The translations under genes and the position numbers were made by a program. Shown here piece after piece: positions 34,636-43,584 of a stretch of 64,000 bases of DNA. Numbering within the stretch: the first letter of the stretch is position 1; each line of letters starts with the position of its first letter. Under the pieces are notes generated by a model. That model had not been told where the DNA came from. It was given only the letters and a program-made list of their open reading frames with translations, and ran no database searches. Origin of the DNA: Hyphomicrobiales bacterium (GTDB lineage: Bacteria; Pseudomonadota; Alphaproteobacteria; Rhizobiales; Rhizobiaceae); assembly GCA_900471925.1 (NCBI GenBank), contig UCGV01000017.1:1-64000 (forward strand), read 5' to 3'.

Positions 34636-35721
34636 TCATGCCGCGTCGCGCTCACCAGTCTTCTGGGCATCGAGAAAGCGATTGTAGAGGCGAGCGATCT
34701 CGAAAATCCTTGCAGGTCTGCCCTTGATACGATCGGTCGAATTGCTCTCCACAATACTCCCAGCAAAACTATGCAGCAGGGCCACTGTAACGGCGTCGGC
34801 AGACACCGGGTTGAGAGCGTATTCGCCGCTCTCGACAGACGTGAGATACTTATTAAAAGCCTCTATCCGGCTGGTTGAAACTGTCGGCGTCAGGGCTTCC
34901 TCCCCAAGCGCCTCTTTGAGCTTCGCAACAGAATTGAGGCCCAGTTGTACGGCAGTGTCGAAAGCTTGGCCGGCATTGACTGACAAGTCCGAGCTGGGGA
35001 AGTGCGGGCGCAGTTGTGCGACGAAATCATGAATATCGACGAAATCGCCAACGTTCTGTTGCATACGGGCAGCGTTTGCAGCCAGCAACCGTGTGATCGC
35101 AGCATCGCCGGAACGGGTCAGGTGCCCCAGCGCTTCAAGCAGACCTTTTTCCGCTTCGCCGGGTCCGCCACCCTCTGGCTTGTAACCGATGTCGTGCTCG
35201 ATTTCGTTCCAAACGTGCGCCATCATCGAGCATACTTGGATCTCGCAACTCGTACCGCGCAAATTCTCGTAGTTACCTATCAAATCCTCGTTGCGAAGAA
35301 AAACCTGGCAGTGGGTCGCACGATAGAATTGATAACTGTTAACAGCGAGCTTGTCCTTCTTATCGACAAAGACGTTTCCGCCAGATTCTCCTTCGAACAA
35401 CTTGCAAATTTCTTCCGTTACCCTTTGCTCATCCTCGGGCCTATAAGTGGCGATGCGGACCCCGGCAAAGTCACCGACGCCAGCAAACACATCATCAACG
35501 GTCGCGTAATTCTTATCTTGTCGCCGAGAGAAGCGTTTAAGTTTTCCCTCGAAACTTCGGACGGTCTTAGTCCTGAACGTCACCTGCGCGCGGATCGCAT
35601 TGTCTTCAACAATGCTGGTTCGACAAATGTCTGATACTCGTGCCGCAAGCTTCAGATAACGATCGCGTTCCCGATCGTACCGAGCAACTGCAGCGCTTAT
35701 AACCTTCTCTGAAATCGGCAT
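34636..35721 (-). CDS. RelA/SpoT synthetase-domain protein
   Basis: 361 residues. The N-terminal half has the (p)ppGpp synthetase landmarks: FAGVGDFAGVRIATYRPED (residues 80-98), YQFYRATHCQV, and CEIQVCSMMAHVWNEIEHDIGYKPEG. No HD hydrolase, TGS or ACT domain is present, so it is a stand-alone synthetase. Such proteins occur as toxins (toxSAS) or phage-defence effectors (CapRel-like) as well as housekeeping small alarmone synthetases. Residues 200-361 are helical and unfamiliar, perhaps a sensor or antitoxin-like regulator. It lies upstream of, and in the same direction as, the sigma-like gene, 148 bases away. Confidence 0.8.
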   Translation of the reverse strand: MPISEKVISAAVARYDRERDRYLKLAARVSDICRTSIVEDNAIRAQVTFRTKTVRSFEGKLKRFSRRQDKNYATVDDVFAGVGDFAGVRIATYRPEDEQRVTEEICKLFEGESGGNVFVDKKDKLAVNSYQFYRATHCQVFLRNEDLIGNYENLRGTSCEIQVCSMMAHVWNEIEHDIGYKPEGGGPGEAEKGLLEALGHLTRSGDAAITRLLAANAARMQQNVGDFVDIHDFVAQLRPHFPSSDLSVNAGQAFDTAVQLGLNSVAKLKEALGEEALTPTVSTSRIEAFNKYLTSVESGEYALNPVSADAVTVALLHSFAGSIVESNSTDRIKGRPARIFEIARLYNRFLDAQKTGERDAA

Positions 35722-35869
35722 GTAATATCTCCCCGACTCAAATTATCTTGCGTATTCCTATTAGTCGAGAGCGGGAACCTGCGATCAGCAACAATCTGTG
35801 GATGCCGATTGTTGATAGCCGAGGCGTCACCTTTGACGACGACGCGCTGACCCAGATTCGGTTATTTCA

Positions 35870-36331
35870 GTGACGGAAGCAGCTTGGACCAAACGAATAT
35901 CAGAATCCTCCATATGGTCGATCCATTGGCCGAGATTTTATGTTGCGGTGGGATGCACGCCACAATTAAAAGACCAGGAAATGCCTTTAACGAATTCGCA
36001 GAGAGGCCAAAGCAACGGCTCGGCGGTTCGTATCCGTTTAAGATCGGGGCATCATCACCCCCTACGAGGCTCTATACGTCGTACGTTCTTCGAGAGACAT
36101 GAACTGTCGTTCGATCTCGGCTCTGTTATCGCCGCGCAAGACATCGAGGTCGCCAGGTTGGTGATCGCACTTCACGACGGCGACTTGACGCAACGTGGCC
36201 TCGAACCTGACGCCAGCACGGTTCGTCGTTGGAAGCCCGATCCTGCCGCGCCTGATCGCCTGATGTCGATATTGCCCCCTCCCGGTCCAACGGCATTCCG
36301 TCTGAATGTAAACCCTCCAAAGATCGATTGA
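35870..36331 (+). CDS. short hypothetical protein, doubtful
   Basis: An open frame of up to 153 residues; a later ATG at 35981 would give about 116. The C-terminal 80 residues (ELSFDLGSVIAAQDIEVARLVIALHDGDL) look protein-like, but there is no strong ribosome site and no recognised domain. It lies in a gap between two leftward genes. Real coding status is uncertain. Confidence 0.3.
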   Translation: MTEAAWTKRISESSIWSIHWPRFYVAVGCTPQLKDQEMPLTNSQRGQSNGSAVRIRLRSGHHHPLRGSIRRTFFERHELSFDLGSVIAAQDIEVARLVIALHDGDLTQRGLEPDASTVRRWKPDPAAPDRLMSILPPPGPTAFRLNVNPPKID

Positions 36332-36343
36332 GAAACGTGTCGA

Positions 36344-37267
36344 TCAGATGAGCTTAATTCCTTCGCTCTTCAGGACTGGTTTCGGTCCAGGCCCTTTGAC
36401 CGACACGACGATCTTGGCAATCGATCGATTGGCAGGCTTGCCGGCGACGTCCGTGAGGCTCCAGACGGTCTTTATTGCGGCATCCTCGAACCGCGACAGG
36501 CGATCGAGCAGATCGAATTCGGCACTGTCGTTGTCTGGCGCGAAACGACGCGTCCCTTCGGCGATGCCGGCGCGATAGTGCATTGCTATGAACTGGGCAA
36601 TCGGGTTGGACCCCTTCGTGGCCGCCATCAGAACATCGCGGACTGTTACAGCCGTTCCGTCATTAATCCAGATCCCGGCCTTTTCCATCGCCGCATAGTC
36701 CTGCGGATCTGAGCAACAATCGCTCAGCTTTGCAAGGAGCGTGGCATCCGTGCTCTGGCCGAGCACGGCAGGCCGGCAATACGCGGCATATTTCACCCCC
36801 TCATCGCCGATCCATTCGCGAAGCGTGGCAATGTTTTTGCCCTGCTCGGCTGCGTAGGGAATTTTTGCCGAAAGCGAGAGCGATCTCGGCTTTTTTGCCT
36901 GGATATAGTAGAGCGCGCGCCAGTCCTGGTCAGTGCACGAGGTGTTGCTGTAATTCAGATCGATCAGAAAATCGGCCTGAGTGATCAGTCCCTCGGTTAG
37001 CTTTGTGAAACGTTCGTGTTCCAGTCTGATATCGAAGTTTTCCTCATAGCCTTGATCTTCGCAGATCTCGCCGACTCTCTGGGTAAACTTGGCTGCGGGG
37101 TAGGAGAGACCCGGCGGCATTCTTCCGGAGGCGTCAAGACAGGACAGTAACAGGTCGGTCAGACCGTCCTCGTCGAGCGGGCTCGTCAATTCTCGAAAAG
37201 ATGAGACGTATTCGTCGATACCCTGCAAAAAGGTGTAAAGTTCGTCAAAGATTTCGCGTGGCAACAT
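36344..37267 (-). CDS. PD-(D/E)XK-like protein of unknown function
   Basis: 307 residues. Around residues 95-135: QADFLIDLNYSNTSC and then ALYYIQAKKPRSLSL, the D...QxK pattern of PD-(D/E)XK-type nucleases, with a preceding acidic helix (VGEICEDQGYEENFDIRLEHERF). Residues 240-290 show a C-terminal helical bundle (FDLLDRLSRFEDAAIKTVWSLTD). No name is recalled. It is another possible nuclease among the defence genes and has no obvious partner gene. Confidence 0.55.
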   Translation of the reverse strand: MLPREIFDELYTFLQGIDEYVSSFRELTSPLDEDGLTDLLLSCLDASGRMPPGLSYPAAKFTQRVGEICEDQGYEENFDIRLEHERFTKLTEGLITQADFLIDLNYSNTSCTDQDWRALYYIQAKKPRSLSLSAKIPYAAEQGKNIATLREWIGDEGVKYAAYCRPAVLGQSTDATLLAKLSDCCSDPQDYAAMEKAGIWINDGTAVTVRDVLMAATKGSNPIAQFIAMHYRAGIAEGTRRFAPDNDSAEFDLLDRLSRFEDAAIKTVWSLTDVAGKPANRSIAKIVVSVKGPGPKPVLKSEGIKLI

Positions 37268-37602
37268 TCGGGCTATGGATCCGTTACATCAAGACGCGTT
37301 TAACCCGCCGGGGTGTTCATTGCATTAACAACGGAGGCAGTTGGACGATTTCCCTGAACCAATCCCCTTTTCGGATGAGCCGAATGATGGGGTCTGCCTG
37401 GCGCCGACGCTGGCGCGTGGCGAGGTTGCCGGAAGTTCGGGCTACGGCCAATCTGATTGGACCGAGGTGTCGCTCTCACTTTCTGGTGCTGAACCAGCCA
37501 GCTCCTGGGATGTTTCGCTCATCCGCGCGATTCACTGTGGTGCGGCAGGCTGTTATGATCCCCTGGTGATTCTCACTTGAACGGGTTGATGCCCGATGAA
37601 AG
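37268..37602. other. intergenic region, no gene seen
   Basis: About 335 bases between two divergent genes. No convincing coding frame or strong promoter was found; the promoters of both neighbours must lie here. Confidence 0.5.
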
Positions 37603-38052
37603 ATGGATCTGATGCGAGGGGAACTATCCAGTTCGGAAGAGCAATTATCCCTACCAATACAGTTGCCTGAGGGACCGCGGGGCAAACGCAGCTGCCCAAC
37701 GGTGGTTGGTTTTTTCGCCGCATCACGTCGAACGTCGTACGAGCAGTTTCGCTTTGAATTTATGAATGAAGTGGTGACACTCATTCCCCGAAGTCATCAC
37801 GGCTATCTCGACATCGCCATACTTGACTTCTTTCGAAGTGACAGGGCCCTGTTCAATCTCGCGCGGCGCGTGTCGTACAGTCGCGGACTGTCATATATCG
37901 GCGAGCTGGTTCAGCTATCCCGCGAGCAGCTGGCACCATTCGCGCTTTATGACCAACGATACCTGGACCGTCTTGAGGGCGAACTCTCGAACGTGAATAT
38001 CGGTTTGAATGCAAGAGCCGCCGGTTGGCGGTCGCCGAAGCAAGTGGCTTAA
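37603..38052 (+). CDS. stand-alone RNA polymerase alphaCTD-like protein
   Basis: 149 residues. The C-terminal 65 residues align by eye with the RNA polymerase alpha C-terminal domain: RSDRALFNLA, GLSYIGELVQLSREQLAPF and LDRLEGELSNVNIGL, ending in GWRSP, against the E. coli alphaCTD blocks IHYIGDLVQRTEVELLKT and LGMRLENWPP. The N-terminal 80 residues have a long beta-rich patch (FEFMNEVVTLIPRSHHGYL). It could be a small transcription factor that mimics alphaCTD or a fragment of a larger RNA-polymerase-binding factor. It ends 4 bases inside the opposite-strand gene. Confidence 0.7.
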   Translation: MDLMRGELSSSEEQLSLPIQLPEGPRGKRSCPTVVGFFAASRRTSYEQFRFEFMNEVVTLIPRSHHGYLDIAILDFFRSDRALFNLARRVSYSRGLSYIGELVQLSREQLAPFALYDQRYLDRLEGELSNVNIGLNARAAGWRSPKQVA

Positions 38053-38828
38053 GAGGCAGCGTTCGGTTGCGCAAGCCAATCGATAAGTGAGGCGTTTCCG
38101 TAATCCAGATCAATAAACTCTTTCATCGCCGGGCGGAACTTGATCTTCTTTGTCTGACGATAGTCGACATCGCCTATATCGAAATGCCGGAAGTGGTCGG
38201 CGATAAACCGCCGGACGCGGCAAGCAAGCTGGTGGGTGACGGTATTGCCATCCGCCATGTCATAAAAAACATCGAACGACTTTTGTTGGGTACCTATTTT
38301 GAGCTTTTCCAAGGCGCGATCATCGGCGCGGCGAATCCGGTCAATGATGGAACGGTCGAAGCCATGAACGTAACTATGCGCTGGCTGAACCGACATATGT
38401 TCGTAAAGATCTTCCACCGATTTTGCCGCGGATTCAGGTGATTTCGCGATTTCGCGAACGTAAAGCTCGCATAAAAGAATGGTCATCGCCGCCTTGGTGA
38501 AAGACAGACAAGAATCGTCACCGTTCTTTTGGGTGGCTCCCCAAGCCTTTTTCCAACCCAGCTTTTCGTCCCAGGGCAAATCGACGGCTCTCCAGCCTGA
38601 CATATCGCCGAGCTGCGGGTAATCGAGGACGCTTTGTTCTGGTTTTGAGTGAACCTTCTGAAAGAAGGTCAGATTTGCCTTTGTATGCTCCCAAAACCAA
38701 GAAAATCCGCGAACATAAAATACGCGCTTATTGGCCATCTCGAAAAGCCAAGCAGGATATATGACCTCATCCGGCGTCAAAAGGGCAAGGGGATTGTCTC
38801 TGACTTGATGGAATTTGCTCATACCCAA
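38049..38828 (-). CDS. hypothetical 259-aa protein
   Basis: 259 residues, soluble, rich in aromatic residues (WFWEHTKANLTFFQKV, FSWFW). It starts MGMSKFHQV and ends NASLIDWLAQPNAAS. No known motif is seen: it has no nuclease or ATPase signature. It is convergent with the alphaCTD-like gene, overlapping it by four bases at the 3' ends. Its codon usage matches the defence genes, so it is likely part of the island, but its role is unknown. Confidence 0.55.
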   Translation of the reverse strand: MGMSKFHQVRDNPLALLTPDEVIYPAWLFEMANKRVFYVRGFSWFWEHTKANLTFFQKVHSKPEQSVLDYPQLGDMSGWRAVDLPWDEKLGWKKAWGATQKNGDDSCLSFTKAAMTILLCELYVREIAKSPESAAKSVEDLYEHMSVQPAHSYVHGFDRSIIDRIRRADDRALEKLKIGTQQKSFDVFYDMADGNTVTHQLACRVRRFIADHFRHFDIGDVDYRQTKKIKFRPAMKEFIDLDYGNASLIDWLAQPNAAS

Positions 38829-39203
38829 TCCGAAAACTCAAGCGTGTAATATTTGTGTCACGTAGACTGCACTTTAAGAATTGGGAGTAACGGGTCAAGC
38901 TTCCGCTTCAAAATAAATCTTGCGGTTTCCCGATGTTTCATTGGACTTCTCGATTTTTCACAGCTTTTCCATGGCCGAACACGAGAAACACCACGAAGGA
39001 CCGCGAAAGAACCAACTTGCCGGTGCGAATTCTCAAAGATCCAAGGATTGGTGATGTAGACGGCTCTAGGTGCGGATGAAGCTCGCCGCTTCACGCATCG
39101 TTCCGAAGTGCAGTCAATTTATCATTTAAAAACAGTTACTTATTGAGATTTTTCGGTCGCTATACTAGATTTATTATCAGGCTGGGATAGGCCAGCGGTA
39201 GCC
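38829..39203. other. intergenic region, no gene seen
   Basis: About 375 bases of lower-GC sequence at the right edge of the defence island. I found no supported gene or clear terminator in it. Confidence 0.45.
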
Positions 39204-39368
39204 ATGGAAAGGCGCAATACGATGAGCTTGGCCGATTCAATCTTCCTGCTGACGGCAACGGTTAGCCTGTCCGCGGTTCTTATCATTATCCTTCGCCGAA
39301 AGGGGCTGGTCGAGTTTGAATGGAGAGACGGATCGATCAAGTTCCGCATCCAGACCGACGACGAATAG
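39204..39368 (+). CDS. small single-pass membrane protein
   Basis: 54 residues (MERRNTMSLADSIFLLTATV, then SLSAVLIIILRRKGLVEFEW and RDGSIKFRIQTDDE). One predicted transmembrane helix spans about residues 11-34, with a positively charged patch (RRKG) after it and an acidic tail. A second ATG at 39222 has an AAGG-like sequence upstream and may be the real start. Function unknown; small membrane proteins of this kind occur in toxin and defence loci. Confidence 0.5.
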   Translation: MERRNTMSLADSIFLLTATVSLSAVLIIILRRKGLVEFEWRDGSIKFRIQTDDE

Positions 39369-39886
39369 CACGTCACGCAGCCAGGTCACTGTCCTGGCAT
39401 GGCTGTGTCGATTGCCATTGCAAGACTTCATACTGCGATCGTGTTCTGGCACCTATGAACAGCAAAAAGGATCGTTTAGCACCATTCTAAAATGCTATAT
39501 TTCTTAGCAAGTTGGCTGGTGCCGCCCGGGTGGCATGAAGACCTGAGTATCGTTATGAATGGCGGGGTATCAGGTTCGATTCCTATCAAGGCGTCGGTGG
39601 TCGGACCGCCGTTAAGTTCCAATTCGCTGCTTAACATGTTTTCGTGTCGGCATCAAAGCTGCCTCATAGCACAAGGACAAGGCCTTTAACTTCAGGAGGA
39701 TGCTGATTGGGCGCTCGCCGTTGCGGCGATGGGTGCCAATCGATTATCCAGCGGTCGGCCAAACAGTGGCTGCAGATTCCTGCAGTGTCTCCCCATCGTC
39801 TTCGATGGGACCCTGGAAATAGTGTGAGAGGTGTGTCGGAATGCGTCCGGCTTGAACGTCCTCACTAAATTAGCGAGGAGGAATCG
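39369..39886. other. sparse region, no gene seen
   Basis: About 520 bases without a supported gene. A T-loop-like GGTTCGATTCC at 39573-39583 recalls a tRNA, but I could not fold a full cloverleaf around it. Confidence 0.45.
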
Positions 39887-40381
39887 ATGCTGACAGTGCC
39901 AAAATTTGTCGAACTACCTACCCGGAATTACGTCGGCGTGCGGCTGCCCGTCACAATTCCGTTTGGAACGGATGTGCCTCCAGCCTTCAACGAACTCTTC
40001 GAAGCCTTTAATAAGGCTGGTGTCAAAGCCGACGGGATGGAATTCTTCCGCTACAATTTGATCGATATGCCGCGGCTGGAGATCGATATTGCCATCACGA
40101 CAGATGCCACGATCCCGCTGTCGGGGAGGCTTGTACGATCGGAAATCCCGGGTGGGGAATATGTCAGCGTAACGTATACAGGTCCATATGACGGTCTCAT
40201 CGACGCGACGGGAAGCCTGATCGATTGGGCGAAAGCGAATAATGTTCGCTGGGATGTTCAGGTAACGCCTGAAGGTGAGCGCTTTGCATCGCGGTTGGAA
40301 CTCTACGAAAACAATCCTTCCATAGAACCAGACCCACAAAAGCTGGTCACAACAATCCTCATCAAAGTGGCCGACGATTGA
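39887..40381 (+). CDS. GyrI-like effector-binding-domain protein
   Basis: 164 residues with a strong GCGAGGAGG ribosome site. The sequence has the alternating beta-strand pattern of the GyrI/AraC effector-binding fold: VELPTRNYVGVRLPVTIPF, RYNLIDMPRLEIDIAI, PGGEYVSVTYTGPYDGL and WDVQVTPEGERFASRLELYE, with a pocket aromatic/Glu ending like YENNP. There is no DNA-binding domain, so it is a stand-alone ligand-binding protein such as a small-molecule sensor or SbmC-like gyrase modulator. Confidence 0.8.
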   Translation: MLTVPKFVELPTRNYVGVRLPVTIPFGTDVPPAFNELFEAFNKAGVKADGMEFFRYNLIDMPRLEIDIAITTDATIPLSGRLVRSEIPGGEYVSVTYTGPYDGLIDATGSLIDWAKANNVRWDVQVTPEGERFASRLELYENNPSIEPDPQKLVTTILIKVADD

Positions 40382-40675
40382 CGAGGCTTGCGCGCAAGCA
40401 CCCGATGCCGCCCCGGTAAATGTCGGACGGGAGGGGAGGAAGGAATAGCGAAAGCTCGGCAGCAGTCCACGGTGCGCTGGCGCACCCCAATGGTCGTTTG
40501 CAGATCGGCTGGCGTCTGGAAGGAGACGGCTGGTTTTTGCCTTGGGACGAACGCGGCGTCGCTCCGTGCACGAGAGCGGCACGGACGCGGGTTCGGGCCG
40601 GTCCCTCTAGGAGCTGTCCTAGAAAAGCAACTGAAGGCACGGTTTTCGTCGTTAGGCACAGCAAGTCATTTCAGA
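40382..40675. other. gap with no supported gene
   Basis: About 290 bases containing several long open frames on both strands, none with a plausible protein or ribosome site. Confidence 0.4.
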
Positions 40676-41086
40676 TCAAGACAGCTGTCGCCACGCAAAC
40701 CAGCTCAAAATCGCGGCGCATACTCCCCAGATAACAACCACAGCCAACAGGCCAGTCTTGCTGGGTGGCAGCTTCTCGCGGTTTTCAGCCATTATCCTGA
40801 ACTCGGATATCAGTGGTGCAGGGATCAGTCCGATTGCCAGAAGGATACCTAGGGGTACGATAAGCAAATCGTCAAGATATCCGAGAATTGGGATGAAATC
40901 CGGGATCAGGTCGATTGGCGATAACGCATAGGCGGCCACCGCTCCAGCAACGACCTTGGCGGCAAACGGTGTGCGCGGATCGCGCGCCGCGATCCAAAGA
41001 GCAACGACATCCCTCTTCACGGATCGCGCCCATCGTTTTGCAGAGGAGAGCCAGTTGCCCATGTGGTTTGGCATATCGGAAATCAT
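40676..41086 (-). CDS. YkvA/DUF1232 family membrane protein
   Basis: About 136 residues. The DUF1232 core ARDPRTPFAAKVVAGAVAAYALSPIDLIPDF (split here as two parts) followed by YLDDLLIVPLGILLAIGLIP is plain. Two transmembrane segments are likely, at about residues 40-60 and 75-95, plus a C-terminal one. Found in many bacteria; function unknown. The start is uncertain (ATG at 41086 or TTG at 41101). Confidence 0.85.
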   Translation of the reverse strand: MISDMPNHMGNWLSSAKRWARSVKRDVVALWIAARDPRTPFAAKVVAGAVAAYALSPIDLIPDFIPILGYLDDLLIVPLGILLAIGLIPAPLISEFRIMAENREKLPPSKTGLLAVVVIWGVCAAILSWFAWRQLS

Positions 41087-41227
41087 CGATGAAACAATCA
41101 CTCGTGGATAGTTATTTTGGCTCTAGGCTAGACGCAACGTCAAACGGGAATGCAAGGACGCCGATATATACGCGGCCGCGAGAAATGTCCGAAGTCTGCG
41201 GCGTGCCGAATATACCAACGTCCGAGG

Positions 41228-41440
41228 TCACGTTGGCCGGATCCCTTCCGCCCAAGACATACCGAACCAGACTGCAGAATTTGGCGCCTTGCTCCATTCG
41301 ATCAACGCGTCGAGGGCTGCGCTGATAGCATCTGGCGCAAGACCAGTCGCCGCGATGTCGTCGATCGCCTCGTCAACGATGCTTGCGATATTGCGAACCA
41401 CCTCCTCGAAATCAGGATCGCCCGAGCAGACGCCGACCAC
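41228..41440 (-). CDS. short hypothetical protein
   Basis: 70 residues with a protein-like composition: FEEVVRNIASIVDEAIDDIAATGL and ISAALDALIEWSKAPNSAVW. It has no ribosome site that stands out. It could be a degraded fragment of a larger gene. Low confidence. Confidence 0.3.
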   Translation of the reverse strand: MVGVCSGDPDFEEVVRNIASIVDEAIDDIAATGLAPDAISAALDALIEWSKAPNSAVWFGMSWAEGIRPT

Positions 41441-41679
41441 TTACTGAACGGGCCGAATCCTCGGCACCTCTCTATATCCCTCGATTTCCCGGGCCTCCAC
41501 AGGAGATTTGATCATTCATTCAAGGTCGCCGAACTCCTACGTCCTGAAATACAAATAGCAGGTCAGTAATTCTCGCGTTTCCGGCTGAACCTTGGCGACA
41601 TGCCCCGGGTTTAAAAACGGACCGCTTATTATTGGTGCGGAGTCCTGAACACTGGCGGCCTGCGCTCTGAAAGTCCCGC

Positions 41680-41725
41680 TTTACAAGCCCATAAAAAGTG
41701 GATACAAACATCCACGTATCCACTT
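41680..41725 (+). promoter_or_regulatory. RidA-operon promoter with GntR operator
   Basis: TTTACA (41680-41685), a 17-base spacer, then TACAAA (41703-41708) form a likely promoter. The -10 box is covered by an inverted repeat with 10-base arms, AAGTGGATAC (41696-41705) and GTATCCACTT (41716-41725), around AAACATCCAC, so three GTGGAT/ATCCAC half-sites lie within 30 bases. Binding would block RNA polymerase. The same half-site (GGATAC) recurs at the D-serine dehydratase promoter. Confidence 0.7.
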
Positions 41726-41747
41726 TTAAAACATTGGTAGGGCTTTC

Positions 41748-42242
41748 ATGATCGAAGAGCGGCTTCGTGACCTTGGCATTTCACTCCCTGCGCCCTCGTT
41801 GGGGGACCTCGACTTCTACGGAAAGAAATACGGCAAGATGAAACCGTTCTTCAAAACGGGGTCGTTGCTATATTTGTCCGGCCATATCGCCGGCTTCAAG
41901 GACGGGGAAATCCTGTTTCCCGGTGTGATCGGCAAGGACCTGACCGTTGAGCAAGGCTACGAAGCCGCTCGGCTGGCCGGCATCAATTGCCTGGCTGGCA
42001 TCAGGGACGCTATCGGGTCTCTCGACGGTGTTGCCGGCCTGGCCAGGTCGATAAACTACATTGTTTGCGTGCCGGGTTTTACTGAACCCAATCGCATCTC
42101 GAACGGGATGACCGATCTCTTCGCCGAAGTGTTCGGGGAAGACGTAGGGGTGGGACCTCGCGCTTCGATCGGCGTCACCTCACTTGCAGACAATGCTTGC
42201 TACGAAACGGTAGTCACCATTGGTCTCAAGGACGGATATTAA
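41748..42242 (+). CDS. RidA/YjgF-like enamine/imine deaminase
   Basis: 164 residues with the RidA/chorismate-mutase-like fold: LLYLSGHIAG, then AARLAGINCLAGIRDAIGSLDGVAGL, then VCVPGFTEPNRISNGMTDLFAEVFGEDVG and GPRASIGVTSLADNACYETVVTIG. RidA hydrolyses reactive enamine/imine intermediates such as 2-aminoacrylate, which PLP dehydratases release. A Glu in EVFGE and an Arg in GPRASIG are in the expected places. Its promoter overlaps a GntR operator that also marks the D-serine dehydratase gene, which fits a protective role during D-serine breakdown. Confidence 0.85.
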   Translation: MIEERLRDLGISLPAPSLGDLDFYGKKYGKMKPFFKTGSLLYLSGHIAGFKDGEILFPGVIGKDLTVEQGYEAARLAGINCLAGIRDAIGSLDGVAGLARSINYIVCVPGFTEPNRISNGMTDLFAEVFGEDVGVGPRASIGVTSLADNACYETVVTIGLKDGY

Positions 42243-42445
42243 GCGGAACGCCACTCCGCGACGATGGCATAATCAATGAAACACGCCGCACGAAATCAAT
42301 GTACGGCTATCTTGGGAGTTAATGACCAAGCAATCCATTTGCCGCGTTCGACCGGGAAGTCGGGCGTGGATTGGGGACGCGCGACTGAAATGAACACTTC
42401 TCGACTTAACAAGCACTAAGTGCACAAAACAAGGGGAACGTGCGT

Positions 42446-43558
42446 ATGAAATCTCATCTCAGACACCTGCTTGCAGCCTTCTCTGCAGCCGTATTTTTCG
42501 TCAATGCTGCGGAGGCGGCAGAGTATAAGGTCGGTTTGACCGCGACCTTCTCCGGCGACTTTGCCGCGTTCGGGCAGAGCCTCCGCGAAGGCGCCGACCT
42601 TGCAGTCAAGCAAAAGGGTTCTGGCGACGTCGTCATCAAGTTCGACACCGTCGATGATCATGGATCAGCACAGGACGGCGTCTTGATCGCTCAGCGTTTC
42701 TGCTCGGACGATGACGTCAAGGCGGTGCTCGGTTACACCTTCAGTTCCGTCGCGCTGGCCGCTGTACCGATCTTCGACCAGTGCCAGCTTCCCGTGCTCG
42801 CTTCGGCCGTGACCGGACCGGACCTGTCGAATTCAAGCTCGTATTTCCGCCGCGATGTCATGACCGACGCCATCCAGGGCGCTGCTCTCGGCAAATATGC
42901 GGCCACCAAGCTGGGCCTGAAAAACGTCTATGTCATTCACTCCCAGGACGACTACGGGATTGGTGTTGCGAACGCGTTCAGCGAGTCCGTCAAATCCGCC
43001 GGCGGGGCCGTCGTAAATTCGCAGGCCTACAACCTCGGCACCACCGACTTCCGCACGATCTTGGCGCAGGTCAAGGCTGCAAATCCGGACGCGGTTTTCA
43101 TTGGCGGCTTCTATTCCGAGGCTTCGAAGATCACCCAGCAAGCAAAGCAAATGGGGCTAACCACCCAGTTTCTTGGCACCGATGGATCGCTCAACACACA
43201 ATTGCTCAGCCTAGCTAAAGGCAGCGCCGAGGGTATGATCGTGTACGGCATGTTTGACGCGAGCATCGTCAACGATGACTCCGCCGCCTTCATCAAGGGC
43301 TACCGCGAAGCCTATGGCAAGGATCCCGACGTATGGGCTGCGCTCGGTTACGACGCCGTTGGCGTGCTGGTGTCGCAGCTCCAAGAGCTTCAGAAGCATG
43401 GTGAGGTCACGCGCGCAAAGGTCAACGAGGCCCTGACAACCGTCAGCGGGTATCCAGGCGTGACAGGTCAGGTGAGCTTCACGCCGTCGGGAGATCGCGA
43501 TGGAAAGCTGTTCTTCCTGCAGATCAAGGATAACAAGTTCGTTCTTCTTCCCAACTGA
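42446..43558 (+). CDS. branched-chain-amino-acid-type ABC transporter substrate-binding protein
   Basis: 370 residues with signal peptide (MKSHLRHLLAAFSAAVFFVN, cleavage after AEA) and AAGGGGA upstream; the GTG at 42440 is rejected. The mature protein has the LivK/periplasmic type I fold: YKVGLTATFSGDFAAFGQSLREGADLAV, VYVIHSQDDYGIGVANAFS, AAYKADAVFI-type second lobe. It captures a ligand for the fused permease downstream; the ligand may be an amino acid or derivative. It is the first transport gene after RidA, about 200 bases downstream. Confidence 0.9.
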   Translation: MKSHLRHLLAAFSAAVFFVNAAEAAEYKVGLTATFSGDFAAFGQSLREGADLAVKQKGSGDVVIKFDTVDDHGSAQDGVLIAQRFCSDDDVKAVLGYTFSSVALAAVPIFDQCQLPVLASAVTGPDLSNSSSYFRRDVMTDAIQGAALGKYAATKLGLKNVYVIHSQDDYGIGVANAFSESVKSAGGAVVNSQAYNLGTTDFRTILAQVKAANPDAVFIGGFYSEASKITQQAKQMGLTTQFLGTDGSLNTQLLSLAKGSAEGMIVYGMFDASIVNDDSAAFIKGYREAYGKDPDVWAALGYDAVGVLVSQLQELQKHGEVTRAKVNEALTTVSGYPGVTGQVSFTPSGDRDGKLFFLQIKDNKFVLLPN

Positions 43559-43584
43559 CCGTCGGCAGCCGTTGAGTGACAAAC

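Noticed and set aside
39518-39600. tRNA-like segment with a T-loop-like GGTTCGATTCC
   Set aside because: The acceptor, D and anticodon stems do not pair, and the T-stem pairs at only three of five positions.
40388-40852. 154-residue plus-strand frame between the GyrI-like and YkvA genes
   Set aside because: Arg/Ser/Gly-rich shadow-like composition, no ribosome site, and overlap with the better supported YkvA gene.
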